Positions 32,972 to 42,833 of a stretch of 64,000 nucleotides of DNA are shown piece by piece; position 1 is the first letter of the stretch, and every line of letters begins with the position of its first letter. The translations under genes were made by a program, and so were the position numbers. The stretch is from Prevotella sp. 885 (lineage in GTDB: Bacteria > Bacteroidota > Bacteroidia > Bacteroidales > Bacteroidaceae), in assembly GCF_002265625.1 (NCBI RefSeq), contig NZ_NOVE01000003.1, forward strand, positions 1 to 64,000, given 5' to 3'. The notes beneath the pieces were generated by a model, which ran no database searches, was not told the DNA's origin, and saw nothing but the letters and a program-made list of their open reading frames with translations.

Positions 32972-35900
32972 TTAATATTCGATTGGCTCCGTCAGTGGGG
33001 CTTCTTTTCCATCGTCTGCCGTAACATAGAACAGGGTGCTGATTCCGCTGTGGTTCGGGTTGATGTGCAGGTCTTCGTAGCTGATGTTGAACTGCGAGCC
33101 GCAGTTTAGGTGCTCTGGCTTGGCGTTCCATACCGCATCCGATGCGCTGTCTCCCGTGTCTCGCTCCACCTTGAAGGTGTATTCCTCCGTGTGGTCTTGC
33201 AGGTATCCGTCCACGATCTGGATGGTTACGGTCTCTATCTCATCCACCGCCATGTATCCATCCAGGCTTTGGTCGATGAGCATCTTCCTTCCCATGTTCT
33301 CGAACTGCTCTATCGTTCCTGTCATGTATATGTTGTTGAGGTAGGCGGAGTACCCCTTCATGTTGAATCCGAAGATGTTGAGGTTCGTCAAGTCTCCGAA
33401 TTGGGCGGCTATCATGTCCTTGCTGAATTCCCAATTGTTCACGTCGGTCAGGTATCGCTCGTATGTCAGCGTGCTGTATCGGCTCTTCTGTCGGGTCGGG
33501 TCGCTGAAGTTTCCGTAGGCGACAAAGTGCATCATGTCGTGTGGGTGGTGCTGGTTGCTCCATGTGTTGCTTGTCGGTCGCAATGCGTAGCGCACCATGC
33601 TGTTGTGGGTGGTGTCGATGATTTCCGTGATTCGGAAGTAAGCCGTATAGAATCCTGCGAACTTGAAGTTTCCGATTCCATCGTCGAAGTCACCGCTCTC
33701 GTTGTCCTCGATGCTCATTCCCTCGTGCCAGATGCCTTGGCAGATGTCATCGACGGCAATCTTGCCGATTTCTCCGTCTTGGAGGTGGAGGACGATTGTT
33801 CCTGTGTTCAGCTTGTTTCCCTCGCTGTCGGTGTCGGGGATGACCTGCTCGATGATGCCTCCTCCTGCTGCCCTCCATCGGTTGCCTATCTGGATTGAAA
33901 CTCGGTTGCATCTGTATTCGGGTGTCTCGAGGAAATCTCGGAGCGTGAGGCTGTGGAGTTCCGCTCTTCCCATTTGGTCTATGTAGCCTCCCTTGCCGAA
34001 TTGTCCGCTGACAAACTCACCGACGGTCATTCCCTTGTAGAGGTTGATGAGCTGCCTTGCGCTGTCCTCGAAGACCTTGCTCAGCTTGGTGTCCATCCTC
34101 TTTTCGAGGAAGGTCATTTTATTTTGAAGCTCTGTGATGAGCTTGTCGTATGCAGGTATGTTGCCCTGGGCGGTGGTGTTCTGTATCTGGTTGTTGTAAT
34201 AAACGATTTCGTCCACCGTGCTGGCGAGGCTCTCGCTGTTGCTGTATGCCTTGCTCTCACCGATTGTCAGCTCTCCCTGGGTGGTGTCCTCCAGGTTCAG
34301 CTCCCATCCGATGATGCGGCTCTCCCTTGCGTGGTCTTCCGTGTCGAAGTATTCGGGTGCGATGAGCTTAACCTTGCTTCCGTATGTCAGCTCTATTTTC
34401 CTCTTGCCGAATTCGAGGGGGTTCTTCGTGCCTGTGTAGGTTCCGTTGTCCACCTTCATCTTCTTCATGTCCTTCTCGGCTTCTGCCTTCAGCTCCATTT
34501 CCGCTGCCTCTACCAATTCGTCATCAATGAAGGTAATGTCCATGTTGTACATGAAGAGCGTGTCTCCGACCGCTGGCTTCATCGTCTCGTTTGGAAGTTC
34601 GAGGGTGTAGGTGTCGTTCCTCGTAATCTCGAAGAGCTGCCTATCGTCGGTGTCAGCGTCTGGGTTGAAGTGAACCTCGAAGTCCATTCCGTTCAGTTGT
34701 CCGCTCTCGAAGTGGATGCTCAGCGGTTTGTTCTCTTCCTGCGTCTCGTAGATGCTGTCGAAAACGAAAGGCGAGCCGTCCTGGAGCTTTGCCTTGAATC
34801 GGTATGCCGTCCAATAGGTCACGTTGCCTGTGTCCGTGTCGGTTGTCTTGGCTGGTATCTCCGTGACCTCCGTGATGGTGAGCAATGCCCTTGGATAGAT
34901 GTCCTCGTAAGTCTTCACGATGTCCGTGATGTCATCGGGGTCGAGGTTCGGGTCGCTGTCAATGTATGGCGTGCCTATCGGTAGCTGGAGGATGGTGTCG
35001 CTCACTCCTTGTATCGCGACTTCGCTCTGTCCGTCTATCGGCTCTGTGTAGAGCTTGTTGATGTAAGCCATCGCAAGGTGGGCGAGGGTGACCTGCTGGC
35101 TTCCTGCCAGCTTCTTCGTCTTGTCGGTCAATGCGTAGCAGTCCCTGCCGTCGTTCACGTTCTTTTCGCCATCGCTGGCAATGCCGACAAATTCGATGCC
35201 TGTCTCTGTCTTGTCTGCCAGCGTGATGGTGCTGTTCCTCGTGATGGCTTTCTTCTGTAGCTGCAAGTCCTTGAAGCTGAAAATCTGGTAGCTGTCTCGC
35301 TCCACTTTCACCATCGTTGTCTTGCTATCGTCGGTTTGTCCACCTGTCTCGTCTCCGATGATGAACTGCACCCCTGTGCCGTTTTGAAAGCCGATGGCAT
35401 CCGTCATGCTGTTTACCTCAATCTCGAAGACTGGGTTATTCCATGATGCGGTTTGTCCTGCCGCTGGGTTGGTGTATGAGCCGCTGGCTACCTTGAAGGT
35501 GAATGTCTGCCCAGCGTACTTGCTGTAGCTGGTTATCTTGATGCGCATGTTCTCGCTGTAGAACGTCTTCGGCTTGTTGGTGGTGAAGCGTACCTTGGTG
35601 CTGTAGAGGTCGTGGATGCCGTCTATCGTGAATGGGTTCTTCAGTTTGCGCCTGTAGTTCTGGTTGAGGTTGCGGCTGGAACCAAATGCATAGAGGCGTG
35701 TTCCGTGTTCCTCGCTGTCCTCGCTCCTGCTCAGTCCGTTCAGCTCCTTATGCTGCTCCAGCGTGATGGTCTTGTCGCCCTGCTCGCATCTGCCAAAGTG
35801 GATGATGTTATCCTCTATCCACCATTCGGTGTCGAAGGTCTCCGCCATCTGGTCGAGCGAGGAGAGGAGGGTGGTGCTGTCGTATGCTATCAGCTTCGCC

Positions 35901-36352
35901 TCGTTCCTCTTCTCCACGTCATCGTGGATATAAACCATGTAATCCTTGCCTCCGTAGGTGTAGCCAATCTCCGAGAGGTTGTCCGTGAGGATTCCTGCGT
36001 GGGCTTGCAGGGTGTCGGTCAAGCTCCACTTGGCTTCCATTCCGTTCACGCTCCCTCTTCTGAAGAAGATGATGCGGTTCTTGAATTTGTACCATGGGCG
36101 GTCGAGGCGCAGTTCGTAATCGTAGCCAGCGTTCTTGCTTGCTGCGGTTGGTGTCGGCAAGTCCACCACCTCGAAGCGTCCGAGCCCCTCGATGTTGGTG
36201 TAAAAGCCTTTTTTCAAGGACAGGACGGTATCGCTGGAGAAAATGACGGTGATGTATTCTTCCTCCTGCTTCTTCCATGCGTAGGTGCTTCCGCTGCCCA
36301 CGGGGATGGTGTATGCCTTGGCTTGCGCCCTGTTATAAATCTGAATCTTCAT
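32972..36352 (-). CDS. Large tail-tip protein (tail endopeptidase/tail spike-like), 1126 residues
   Basis: The position directly after the Dit-like gene and tape measure, and the size, fit the tail-associated lysin/baseplate hub protein of siphoviruses. The N-terminal 380 residues are beta-rich and resemble the hub fold. A long helical stretch around residues 725-790 (YNNQIQNTTAQGNIPAYDKLITEL region) looks like a trimeric coiled coil. The C-terminal third is again beta-rich and may carry the fibre part. It starts MKIQIYNRAQAKAYTIP, overlapping the Dit-like gene by 20 bases. Confidence 0.75.
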   Translation of the reverse strand: MKIQIYNRAQAKAYTIPVGSGSTYAWKKQEEEYITVIFSSDTVLSLKKGFYTNIEGLGRFEVVDLPTPTAASKNAGYDYELRLDRPWYKFKNRIIFFRRGSVNGMEAKWSLTDTLQAHAGILTDNLSEIGYTYGGKDYMVYIHDDVEKRNEAKLIAYDSTTLLSSLDQMAETFDTEWWIEDNIIHFGRCEQGDKTITLEQHKELNGLSRSEDSEEHGTRLYAFGSSRNLNQNYRRKLKNPFTIDGIHDLYSTKVRFTTNKPKTFYSENMRIKITSYSKYAGQTFTFKVASGSYTNPAAGQTASWNNPVFEIEVNSMTDAIGFQNGTGVQFIIGDETGGQTDDSKTTMVKVERDSYQIFSFKDLQLQKKAITRNSTITLADKTETGIEFVGIASDGEKNVNDGRDCYALTDKTKKLAGSQQVTLAHLAMAYINKLYTEPIDGQSEVAIQGVSDTILQLPIGTPYIDSDPNLDPDDITDIVKTYEDIYPRALLTITEVTEIPAKTTDTDTGNVTYWTAYRFKAKLQDGSPFVFDSIYETQEENKPLSIHFESGQLNGMDFEVHFNPDADTDDRQLFEITRNDTYTLELPNETMKPAVGDTLFMYNMDITFIDDELVEAAEMELKAEAEKDMKKMKVDNGTYTGTKNPLEFGKRKIELTYGSKVKLIAPEYFDTEDHARESRIIGWELNLEDTTQGELTIGESKAYSNSESLASTVDEIVYYNNQIQNTTAQGNIPAYDKLITELQNKMTFLEKRMDTKLSKVFEDSARQLINLYKGMTVGEFVSGQFGKGGYIDQMGRAELHSLTLRDFLETPEYRCNRVSIQIGNRWRAAGGGIIEQVIPDTDSEGNKLNTGTIVLHLQDGEIGKIAVDDICQGIWHEGMSIEDNESGDFDDGIGNFKFAGFYTAYFRITEIIDTTHNSMVRYALRPTSNTWSNQHHPHDMMHFVAYGNFSDPTRQKSRYSTLTYERYLTDVNNWEFSKDMIAAQFGDLTNLNIFGFNMKGYSAYLNNIYMTGTIEQFENMGRKMLIDQSLDGYMAVDEIETVTIQIVDGYLQDHTEEYTFKVERDTGDSASDAVWNAKPEHLNCGSQFNISYEDLHINPNHSGISTLFYVTADDGKEAPLTEPIEY

Positions 36353-36791
36353 AATTGTCCGTGTCCTCTGTTCCTCTGTTCGCTGGGTTCGGTTCGTTCA
36401 GCGTGAGGCTGAATGTGGCGAATCCCTTGAAGTATGACTTGAATTGCTTGCAGCTCTTGTAGTCGCATCGGTACACCACGCCTTCCTCGAACTTGGTGCG
36501 TATGTTGATGCGCCTCTTCTTCAACTCCTTCTTGAAGGCGATGAGCTTGCTGAACATCTCGTCCCTGCTCGTTGCGTAAAGCTGGACGAAGAGGGTAATG
36601 TCTCTTTCGTCCACCTTTGGCTGTAGTTCCCTTCGCACCTGCTTACCGTTCTCGGTCGTTGATTTGTTGCTGACCGCATCCTTCAGTGGCTCTGGCTCCA
36701 CGAGGTTGCAAAGGGATGAGTCGCTAAGGCAAACGCCCCATGCCTTGAATGCGTCCATGTCGTTGATGAATAATTCTCCTGTTCTGTTCAT
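36333..36791 (-). CDS. Distal tail protein-like (Dit), 152 residues
   Basis: A TAGGAG site precedes MNRTGELFINDMDAFKAWG. The opening GELFINDMDAFKAWGVCL fits a Dit-like N-terminal belt domain, and the C-terminus has FATFSLTLNEPN. The gene lies between tape measure and tail-tip genes, the usual place for Dit, which joins the tail tube to the baseplate. Confidence 0.65.
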   Translation of the reverse strand: MNRTGELFINDMDAFKAWGVCLSDSSLCNLVEPEPLKDAVSNKSTTENGKQVRRELQPKVDERDITLFVQLYATSRDEMFSKLIAFKKELKKRRINIRTKFEEGVVYRCDYKSCKQFKSYFKGFATFSLTLNEPNPANRGTEDTDNYEDSDL

Positions 36792-36803
36792 GTTGCTGTT
36801 CTC

Positions 36804-39800
36804 CTATAGCTTCTCTGTGTTCTTGCGGATTTTCTCCAGCTTTTGGTTCATCGTAGGCAGCTCGCTGGTGTATCGCTCTATCTTCTCCAGGTGGGCGACC
36901 GCTTGCACTTGAACCTCCATCATGTCATCGAGGTTGTTTCGGATGATGGCTGCGCTGTTGGCGATGGCTGCGTTGTTCTGCGCTTGCTGCTGGACGGCTT
37001 CCGAAACGATGGCGAGGCTGTTCTGGACGCTGGAGAGCCTTCCGTTCATCTCCTGCCCCTGGTCTTGCGTCATTCCACTGAGGCTTGCGCTGGTGCTGCT
37101 CTGGCTGTAGTTGTCCTTCGGGTCAATCCCTGCGGCTGCGTATGCGTTGTCTCGTGCTTGCTCTCCCTTGCGGTAGGCTTCCTCGTATTTCTTCTGAAGG
37201 TCTGCCTTCTCGCTTGCGTCGAGCTTGCCGTCTGCCATTGCGTCCGCAAATTGTGAGTACCAATCCTGCAAGTCCTGGGCGAGGGTGGTCTTGGTGATGT
37301 AGTTGAGGATGGCATCCTCCATGTATTCCTTGACCTTCTGTGTTGCGTCCTTCACCCCCTTGTCGGTGTCCTTCAGTAATTCCTTCAATCCGTCCTTTGC
37401 GCTGTCGAAGGATAAGTTTGTTATAGCCTCGTTGTAGTCGTTCTGCAAGTCGATGAGCTTCTTGTAGTACTCGATGTATTCATCCATGTTGCTGGCGTTG
37501 CTCTTGTATCCGTCGTTGCTGGCGTTCTTAATCTTGGTGTAGAGGTCGGTGGCTTCGTCTGCCACCTTCGCCATCTGCTCGCTTGTCAAGTTCCAAAAGT
37601 CGCCAGCGGATTGGACGCTCACCCCTGTGATGTCGCTGATGCGCTGCCAATCGGATTTGCTCATTGCGTCGTTTATCTTCTTGTCGGATGAGTGCTTGCC
37701 TCCTATTCCGATGAATCCGTTGCTGTATGAGCCTCCTGTGGCTTGCATGATTTTTTGCTTGTTGGCTACCGATTCTTCGAGGTTCTTCTTGGCTCGCTGG
37801 TAGGTGTCGGTCGCTTCCTGTCCTGCCTTGTCCTTCATTATCTCCGTCAGCCTGTCCACGGCTGATTCAAGGTCTTTGTTGGATTGGGTCAGGTCGTTGA
37901 TGGTGTCCTCGACGCTGGTGTCCGTACCGAATAGCTTGCTTCCTGTCAAACTGCGGAAAATTCCACCGACCGCTCCAAAGACTGAGGAGAAAACGTTGCT
38001 GACGAACTTCCACAATCCCTGCTTTTGGATTTGGTCGAGCAATGAGAGGATGGCACCGATGATGCCTCCAATCTTCGAGCCTGCCTCTCCAAAGAGTGAA
38101 GCCACGCTGTTGGCGGTGTTGCCAAGTTCCGACAGGCTCATCTCGCTGGTGCTGCCCAGTTGGGTGATGGCGTTGGTTAGCTGGATGATGTTGTTGGTGG
38201 TGGTGTCGATGGACTTGTCTCTGTTCACCTTGGTGGTGTCCTTGTCCTTCTTCGCCTCGTCAGCCTTCTTCTGCGCTGCCTCCACTCTCTTCCTTGCCTT
38301 CTCCTTGGCTTCCTCTGGTGCGTCGCTGTCCTCTATGTCATCAAGCTGTGAGAGGGCGGTGTTCAATTCCTGCAGGGCGGTGGTGTATCGCTCGCTGGCT
38401 TCTTCGTAAGCCTTGCAGTTCTCTGCGAGGTTGCCAAAGATGCCGCTTCCCTTGATGATGGCATCGTTCAGCTGGTTTATCGCATTGGAGACCACCTTCT
38501 TGTTTTCGGGGGTCGCTTGCTGGTATTCCTTGCTGTTCTTGTATTGTGTCAGCTTGTCTCTCGTGCTCTTCAGCTCGCTCACGGTCTGCTTGTCGAGGTT
38601 GTTGAAGACAGCATCCCAATCAATGGATTTTTTCAGTTCCTCAAGGTAAACGCTTTGCACGTTCTCCTCGAAGGCTTGGACGGCTTGCCGTCGCTTGCCC
38701 TCGTATTTCTTCGCCAGATCCTCGTTGCCGAGGATGGCTGCTTCGTCTCTTAACTTGGTTAGCTGGTTGATGTCGTCGGTGATTGCCTGGCGTGTCTTCT
38801 CTGCCTTCTCGTTCTCATCGTCGTATTTCTCCAGCAATGCCTTGATGATGTCGGCTCTCTGCTGCGTGTTGTTGGCATCGAGCGATTGTCTCTTGGCTGT
38901 GATTCCTGCCTTTTCCTCATCGGTGAGCTTGATGCCCTTCTGCTGCCCTGTTGCGTAGAAGCCCTGCTTCTCGTGCTTCGGGTCTGCATCCCACAAGGTC
39001 TTGGCGTGGTCTATCTTGGCTTGGAGAAGGGCTTGCTCTTCCTTGTCGATGGCTTCCTTCTCCTTCTTGTAGTTAACGTCGAGCTGGGCGAGCTTCTTCG
39101 CCTCGCCTTCCTTCTTCGCCTCGCCTTCCTTCATCGCATCCACGATGGCTTGCGCTTGCAGCAGCTCGTTGTCGCTCTTCTGCTGCTGGGTCTGCTTGTC
39201 GTACTTGTAGGTTTCCTCTGCCTTCTTTTCGTCTGCCTTGGCTTGCTCCTTGGCTTTCTTCTCAGCTTCGGTCTCCTGCTGTTTCTGTTGTTTTTTAGCT
39301 GCGCTCTCCCTTTGTGAATGGGTGGAGACGGTTCTTGCAGCGAGGTGGTCTTGTGCCTCTATGAGCAGCTTTTCTTGTTTCTTCCATTCCTTGCTGCCTT
39401 TCTGCTTGTCGCTCATTTGGTCGAGCTTGGCTTGTGCGTCCTTGGCTTGCTGCTCCCAATCGGTTTTAATGTAATCGCTTTTGCTCTTTTGCCTTGCCGA
39501 TGCGATTCCTTGGGCAATCGTCAGCATGCTTTGGATGTCGCTTTGGCTGTATGCGTAATTGCCGAGCCCTTGCAAGTTGAACCTTACGTTCTTGCCTGTC
39601 TTCTTTCCGTTCGTCAAGGTCTTTATGACCTGGTCGAGCTGCTTCTTGCTCATGTCCTTGAAGGTCTCGCTATATCGTGTTGCGTTTTGGCTGGTTATTT
39701 CCTTTGCCACGTTCTTGTTGGCACCGACGGAGTATTCTTTCGAGAACTTGATTTGTTCCTCGATGCTTGCTCCCCTGTACCAAGGTTGTTTTGTCTTGTC

Positions 39801-41423
39801 TTTGTACCATTTGTCTGCCCAATCAACCTCTGACCTCATGTTGGCTGGCAGGTAATCCCTCCACGAATTTGCGGATGAGCCAGCGTTGATGGCATCGTTG
39901 CGTGCCTTCTGCTTCGCCTTGAATGCTCGTGTCGCTCTGTCCGCATCGTTCTTGTCGGTCTGTAGACTCTTGACTCTGTTCACTCCGTCTTGCGCTGCAA
40001 TCTCTTGTTTTAGCTTCAAGATGTTGCGGAGGTGTCCTTCTTCGTCAATGTATTTTTTTATGATGGCTGGGTATCGCTGGATGAGCAAGTCCATCGCTTT
40101 CTTGCGTCCGTGGGTTGCGTCCTCATCCTGTTGCGCCCTGCTTATTGCCCTTTCGGTCTCGTCGTTGTAGTCCTGCTGTTTCTGTCTTGCCTCCTCCAGC
40201 GTGTCGTTGAGGGCTGCTTGCGCCTTTTCCTCTGCTGTGGTGCTGTCGTGGCATGCCACCAAGACTCCAATCAAAACACCGAGGGCTGTGGCTGCTGCCA
40301 CGTATGGGTTGGCGAGCATGGTTGCGTTGAGTGCGGCTTGCACTTTCTCGACCACGGCAATTCTCACCTTGGCGATGGTGAGGGTCTCAATGTGGAGCTT
40401 TTCGGCTGCAATGGCTGTCACCACCGCTGCCTTGTAAATTCCGTATGTGGTAATCAATCCCATAATAATCTGCCCGACCTGCTTGTAGTTGGCGATGATG
40501 CTCTGCGCCATGTCGATGCTGCCGACAATCAGTCCTTCCTGTGCCTCGCCTATGTCGTTCAGCATGTATTGCCATGCGCCTTCGAGTTTGGAGATTGCTC
40601 CTTTCAAGGTCTTGCTCTGTGCTTCCAGCATTCCGTTGAACTGACCTCCCTCGGATGCTGCTGCGTGGAATGCCTCCTGCACCATCTTGGTGGAGATTGC
40701 TCCCTTCTCCATCTCCTCCTTAAGCTGTCCGATGCTCTTGCCTGTCTTCTCGCTGATAACCTGCAATGGGTTGAAGCCAGCGTTAATCATCTGGAGCAAG
40801 TCCTGTCCCATCAGCTTGCCTGTTGCGCTCATCTGGGAGAAGGCGAGGGTGAGGCTCTTGAACTTCTCGCTGTCGCCCATCGAAATGTCACCGATGGCTT
40901 TCAAGTTCCCCATGACCTCCTGCACTGGTATGTTGAAGGCGAGCATGGTCTGCGCTCCCGATGCGAGGTCTTGCATAATCATTGGGGTGCGCAGCTCGTA
41001 TTCCTTTATCTGCTCGAAGAGTTCGCCTCCCATCTGTTCGCCAGCGAGGGTCTTGAATGAAACCTGTAGGCTCTCCATCTCGCTCCTTATGCTGATGACC
41101 TTGCTCTCGAACTCGGTTAATTTCTGCAAGGAAAAGTACGCACCGATTCCTGCAGCAATCTTTCTGAGGCTTGCGTCCATCTTTTCAGCCTCGCTCTTGG
41201 TGGCGTTGCCGAGGTCGTGGATTTTGTCTTCTGCATCCTCTGTCTCTTGCTGTAGGTGTTCCGTGGTGACGCTGCCGAATGCAGAGTCTATCTTTTGTCC
41301 TATCTCGGTGGCTATCCTGCCGATGGTTTGGAATTGCTGCACCACCTTCTCTGCGTCCGATTGGAGCTGAGAATCGTCTATGCCTATCGAGAATCCTTCT
41401 CTTCCGTTGTCGAAATCTGCCAT
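36804..41423 (-). CDS. Tail tape measure protein
   Basis: At 1539 residues this is the longest gene in the prophage, directly downstream of the tail chaperone genes. The N-terminal part has the tape-measure domain pattern (LQVSFKTLAGEQMGGELFEQIKEYELRTP, then FSQMSATGKLMGQDLLQMINAG). Two hydrophobic stretches follow (about 310-340 and 385-405), then long Lys/Glu/Gln-rich coiled coils. By the usual ratio of about 1.5 angstrom per residue the tail would be roughly 230 nm, an inference. An AAAGGAG site precedes the start. Confidence 0.93.
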   Translation of the reverse strand: MADFDNGREGFSIGIDDSQLQSDAEKVVQQFQTIGRIATEIGQKIDSAFGSVTTEHLQQETEDAEDKIHDLGNATKSEAEKMDASLRKIAAGIGAYFSLQKLTEFESKVISIRSEMESLQVSFKTLAGEQMGGELFEQIKEYELRTPMIMQDLASGAQTMLAFNIPVQEVMGNLKAIGDISMGDSEKFKSLTLAFSQMSATGKLMGQDLLQMINAGFNPLQVISEKTGKSIGQLKEEMEKGAISTKMVQEAFHAAASEGGQFNGMLEAQSKTLKGAISKLEGAWQYMLNDIGEAQEGLIVGSIDMAQSIIANYKQVGQIIMGLITTYGIYKAAVVTAIAAEKLHIETLTIAKVRIAVVEKVQAALNATMLANPYVAAATALGVLIGVLVACHDSTTAEEKAQAALNDTLEEARQKQQDYNDETERAISRAQQDEDATHGRKKAMDLLIQRYPAIIKKYIDEEGHLRNILKLKQEIAAQDGVNRVKSLQTDKNDADRATRAFKAKQKARNDAINAGSSANSWRDYLPANMRSEVDWADKWYKDKTKQPWYRGASIEEQIKFSKEYSVGANKNVAKEITSQNATRYSETFKDMSKKQLDQVIKTLTNGKKTGKNVRFNLQGLGNYAYSQSDIQSMLTIAQGIASARQKSKSDYIKTDWEQQAKDAQAKLDQMSDKQKGSKEWKKQEKLLIEAQDHLAARTVSTHSQRESAAKKQQKQQETEAEKKAKEQAKADEKKAEETYKYDKQTQQQKSDNELLQAQAIVDAMKEGEAKKEGEAKKLAQLDVNYKKEKEAIDKEEQALLQAKIDHAKTLWDADPKHEKQGFYATGQQKGIKLTDEEKAGITAKRQSLDANNTQQRADIIKALLEKYDDENEKAEKTRQAITDDINQLTKLRDEAAILGNEDLAKKYEGKRRQAVQAFEENVQSVYLEELKKSIDWDAVFNNLDKQTVSELKSTRDKLTQYKNSKEYQQATPENKKVVSNAINQLNDAIIKGSGIFGNLAENCKAYEEASERYTTALQELNTALSQLDDIEDSDAPEEAKEKARKRVEAAQKKADEAKKDKDTTKVNRDKSIDTTTNNIIQLTNAITQLGSTSEMSLSELGNTANSVASLFGEAGSKIGGIIGAILSLLDQIQKQGLWKFVSNVFSSVFGAVGGIFRSLTGSKLFGTDTSVEDTINDLTQSNKDLESAVDRLTEIMKDKAGQEATDTYQRAKKNLEESVANKQKIMQATGGSYSNGFIGIGGKHSSDKKINDAMSKSDWQRISDITGVSVQSAGDFWNLTSEQMAKVADEATDLYTKIKNASNDGYKSNASNMDEYIEYYKKLIDLQNDYNEAITNLSFDSAKDGLKELLKDTDKGVKDATQKVKEYMEDAILNYITKTTLAQDLQDWYSQFADAMADGKLDASEKADLQKKYEEAYRKGEQARDNAYAAAGIDPKDNYSQSSTSASLSGMTQDQGQEMNGRLSSVQNSLAIVSEAVQQQAQNNAAIANSAAIIRNNLDDMMEVQVQAVAHLEKIERYTSELPTMNQKLEKIRKNTEKL

Positions 41424-41424
41424 T

Positions 41425-41715
41425 TTAATACTCCTTTACGAAGACCTCCTCTTCCTCGGTATCGTCTTCGTCGTTGAAATTGTCGGGGTTGTTTGCATCC
41501 TTGCTTGCATCCCATTCCTCTGGCTGCTCATCGTCAAATTGTGGCGTGGCTGCTGAATAGAGGGTAAGGTTTGCGTAGCTGTAATCGTATAGAACTTGGT
41601 CGGTCGTTACTCCGAGGTTCTTCGCCCATCCTATGATGATTGCCCAGGGGCTGTCTGTTCCACTTCCTTGGTTGCTTCGAGGGTGTTTATTGCGGACAGG
41701 GAAGTGGTAAGACCG
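41425..41715 (-). CDS. Frameshift extension of the tail assembly chaperone (T part of G-T)
   Basis: This segment has no suitable start of its own. It is entered by a -1 frameshift from the upstream G-like gene at 41715-41721. After the slip the frame reads RSYHFPVRNKHPRSNQGSG, then WAIIIGWAKNLGVTTDQVLYDYSYANL and a very acidic end. The last part matches the T domain of tail assembly chaperones, which recruit tape measure and tail tube. The fusion product would be about 247 residues. It ends two bases before the tape measure start codon. Confidence 0.8.
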   Translation of the reverse strand, partial: RSYHFPVRNKHPRSNQGSGTDSPWAIIIGWAKNLGVTTDQVLYDYSYANLTLYSAATPQFDDEQPEEWDASKDANNPDNFNDEDDTEEEEVFVKEY

Positions 41716-42167
41716 AAAAAATCGCCCACCTGCATCTCCATGAGCCGCTGGGTGATGGTCTCGTTCAGCGTGGAGGGTTTCAGCTCCTCCATGATGTGCC
41801 GTGCCACAAAGTCCAGCTCGCTCTCGGTCTCTTGCTCCGTGGTGAATCTGAACTTGTGCCAGCTCCACTTGCGCCTCTCGCTCCTCACCACCTTGTGGTT
41901 CTCGTTGATGCGCTTCGCCCCAAGTACCAAGATGGCGGCAATCCTGCCCAATGCCTCGCAGTCCTTGGCTGTGCGCAGTGCCTCGTTGAGGATGCTCTTC
42001 GGGTTCTGCTTAATCCTTGGCATCTTGTGAACCTCTGCGCTCACCATCATGATGGTCGCTGGTGTCGGTGCTGGTATCTCGTATGTCCTGCCCTCAATCT
42101 CCAGCGATGTGGTCTTGTGCTGGAGGATGGTGTCGCAGACCTGCTGTTCCAATGTCTTTTGTTCCAT
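41631..42167 (-). CDS. Tail assembly chaperone, G part
   Basis: The 178-residue protein (MEQKTLEQQVCDTILQ at its start) lies between the tail tube and tape measure genes, the conserved place of the G/G-T chaperone pair. It is helical and cytoplasmic. Codons 150-151 (Phe-Phe) form the slippery site T TTT TTC. Most ribosomes should read on to the stop at 41631 and make G; a fraction should shift and make G-T. Confidence 0.82.
   Translation of the reverse strand: MEQKTLEQQVCDTILQHKTTSLEIEGRTYEIPAPTPATIMMVSAEVHKMPRIKQNPKSILNEALRTAKDCEALGRIAAILVLGAKRINENHKVVRSERRKWSWHKFRFTTEQETESELDFVARHIMEELKPSTLNETITQRLMEMQVGDFFGLTTSLSAINTLEATKEVEQTAPGQSS
41715..41721 (-). promoter_or_regulatory. -1 ribosomal frameshift site T TTT TTC
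   Basis: On the minus strand the G frame reads GAT TTT TTC GGT, so the heptamer T TTT TTC is in the correct phase for simultaneous -1 slippage. The -1 frame is open from here to 41425, and the zero frame stops 84 bases later. Confidence 0.85.
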
Positions 42168-42186
42168 GTTTTTGCTCTAAAGTGAA

Positions 42187-42223
42187 AGAGCAGGAGGGTG
42201 GCTTTGTGGCTTCCTCCTGCTCT
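42187..42223 (-). terminator. Partial terminator after the tail tube gene
   Basis: A perfect 11-bp stem (42187-42197 with 42213-42223) follows the tail tube stop codon by about 20 bases, with a T-rich tail on the minus strand. It may reduce transcription into the chaperone and tape measure genes, matching the lower need for those products. Confidence 0.7.
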
Positions 42224-42242
42224 CGGTGTTTGGAATATGGGA

Positions 42243-42821
42243 TTATTTCAAAGCCTCTTTTGTTGTGAAACGTGAATACCAGTAGTTGTTGTCGATGGCT
42301 GGTGTTTTCACGCTGGTTCCGCTAGGATCCATGACGGCTGGTGTCTCTGGTACGCCTGTTGTCTTGAAGATGGAGGCGGTAATCTTGATGGCGTTACCGT
42401 TCTCCTCATCCAATGCTGGGGCTACCTTGATTCGGCAGAGAGGTGCCTTGATGCCTCTCGCACCCTTGTTGTGTGGGGTAATCTTCACGGACTTGTCGCC
42501 TGGCACGATGTGGGTCTTCACCTTCTGCTCGCCATCGGCATCCTTGTCTGCGATGCCGAGTTTCTCATAAAGCTCTGGGGTAGGCTCGATGACGGTGGTC
42601 TCCACCTCGAGTGTTCCTTCGAGGTCTTCCTGTGCCACGGTCTCGCCTCCTGTTGCCTTCATGGTGAGTGCGTCGCCATCGTTGCTGGTGAGGGTAGTGC
42701 TCTTGTCCTTGATTACACCGACGCTGAAGAGGGTAGTTGCAAATGCGTCGTTCTCTCCTGTGTCGCCTATCTCAAACTTGCACTTTCCCCATGCCATGAT
42801 GATTTTCTTTGAATCTGCCAT
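42243..42821 (-). CDS. Major tail tube protein
   Basis: The 192-residue protein (MADSKKIIMAWGKCKFEIG at its start) has size, position and beta-rich composition of siphovirus tail tube proteins. It lies upstream of the chaperone pair and downstream of the tail completion gene. An AAGGAGAC site precedes it and a partial terminator follows it, both expected for a highly expressed structural gene. The identification is by context. Confidence 0.75.
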   Translation of the reverse strand: MADSKKIIMAWGKCKFEIGDTGENDAFATTLFSVGVIKDKSTTLTSNDGDALTMKATGGETVAQEDLEGTLEVETTVIEPTPELYEKLGIADKDADGEQKVKTHIVPGDKSVKITPHNKGARGIKAPLCRIKVAPALDEENGNAIKITASIFKTTGVPETPAVMDPSGTSVKTPAIDNNYWYSRFTTKEALK

Positions 42822-42833
42822 GTTGGTGTCTCC

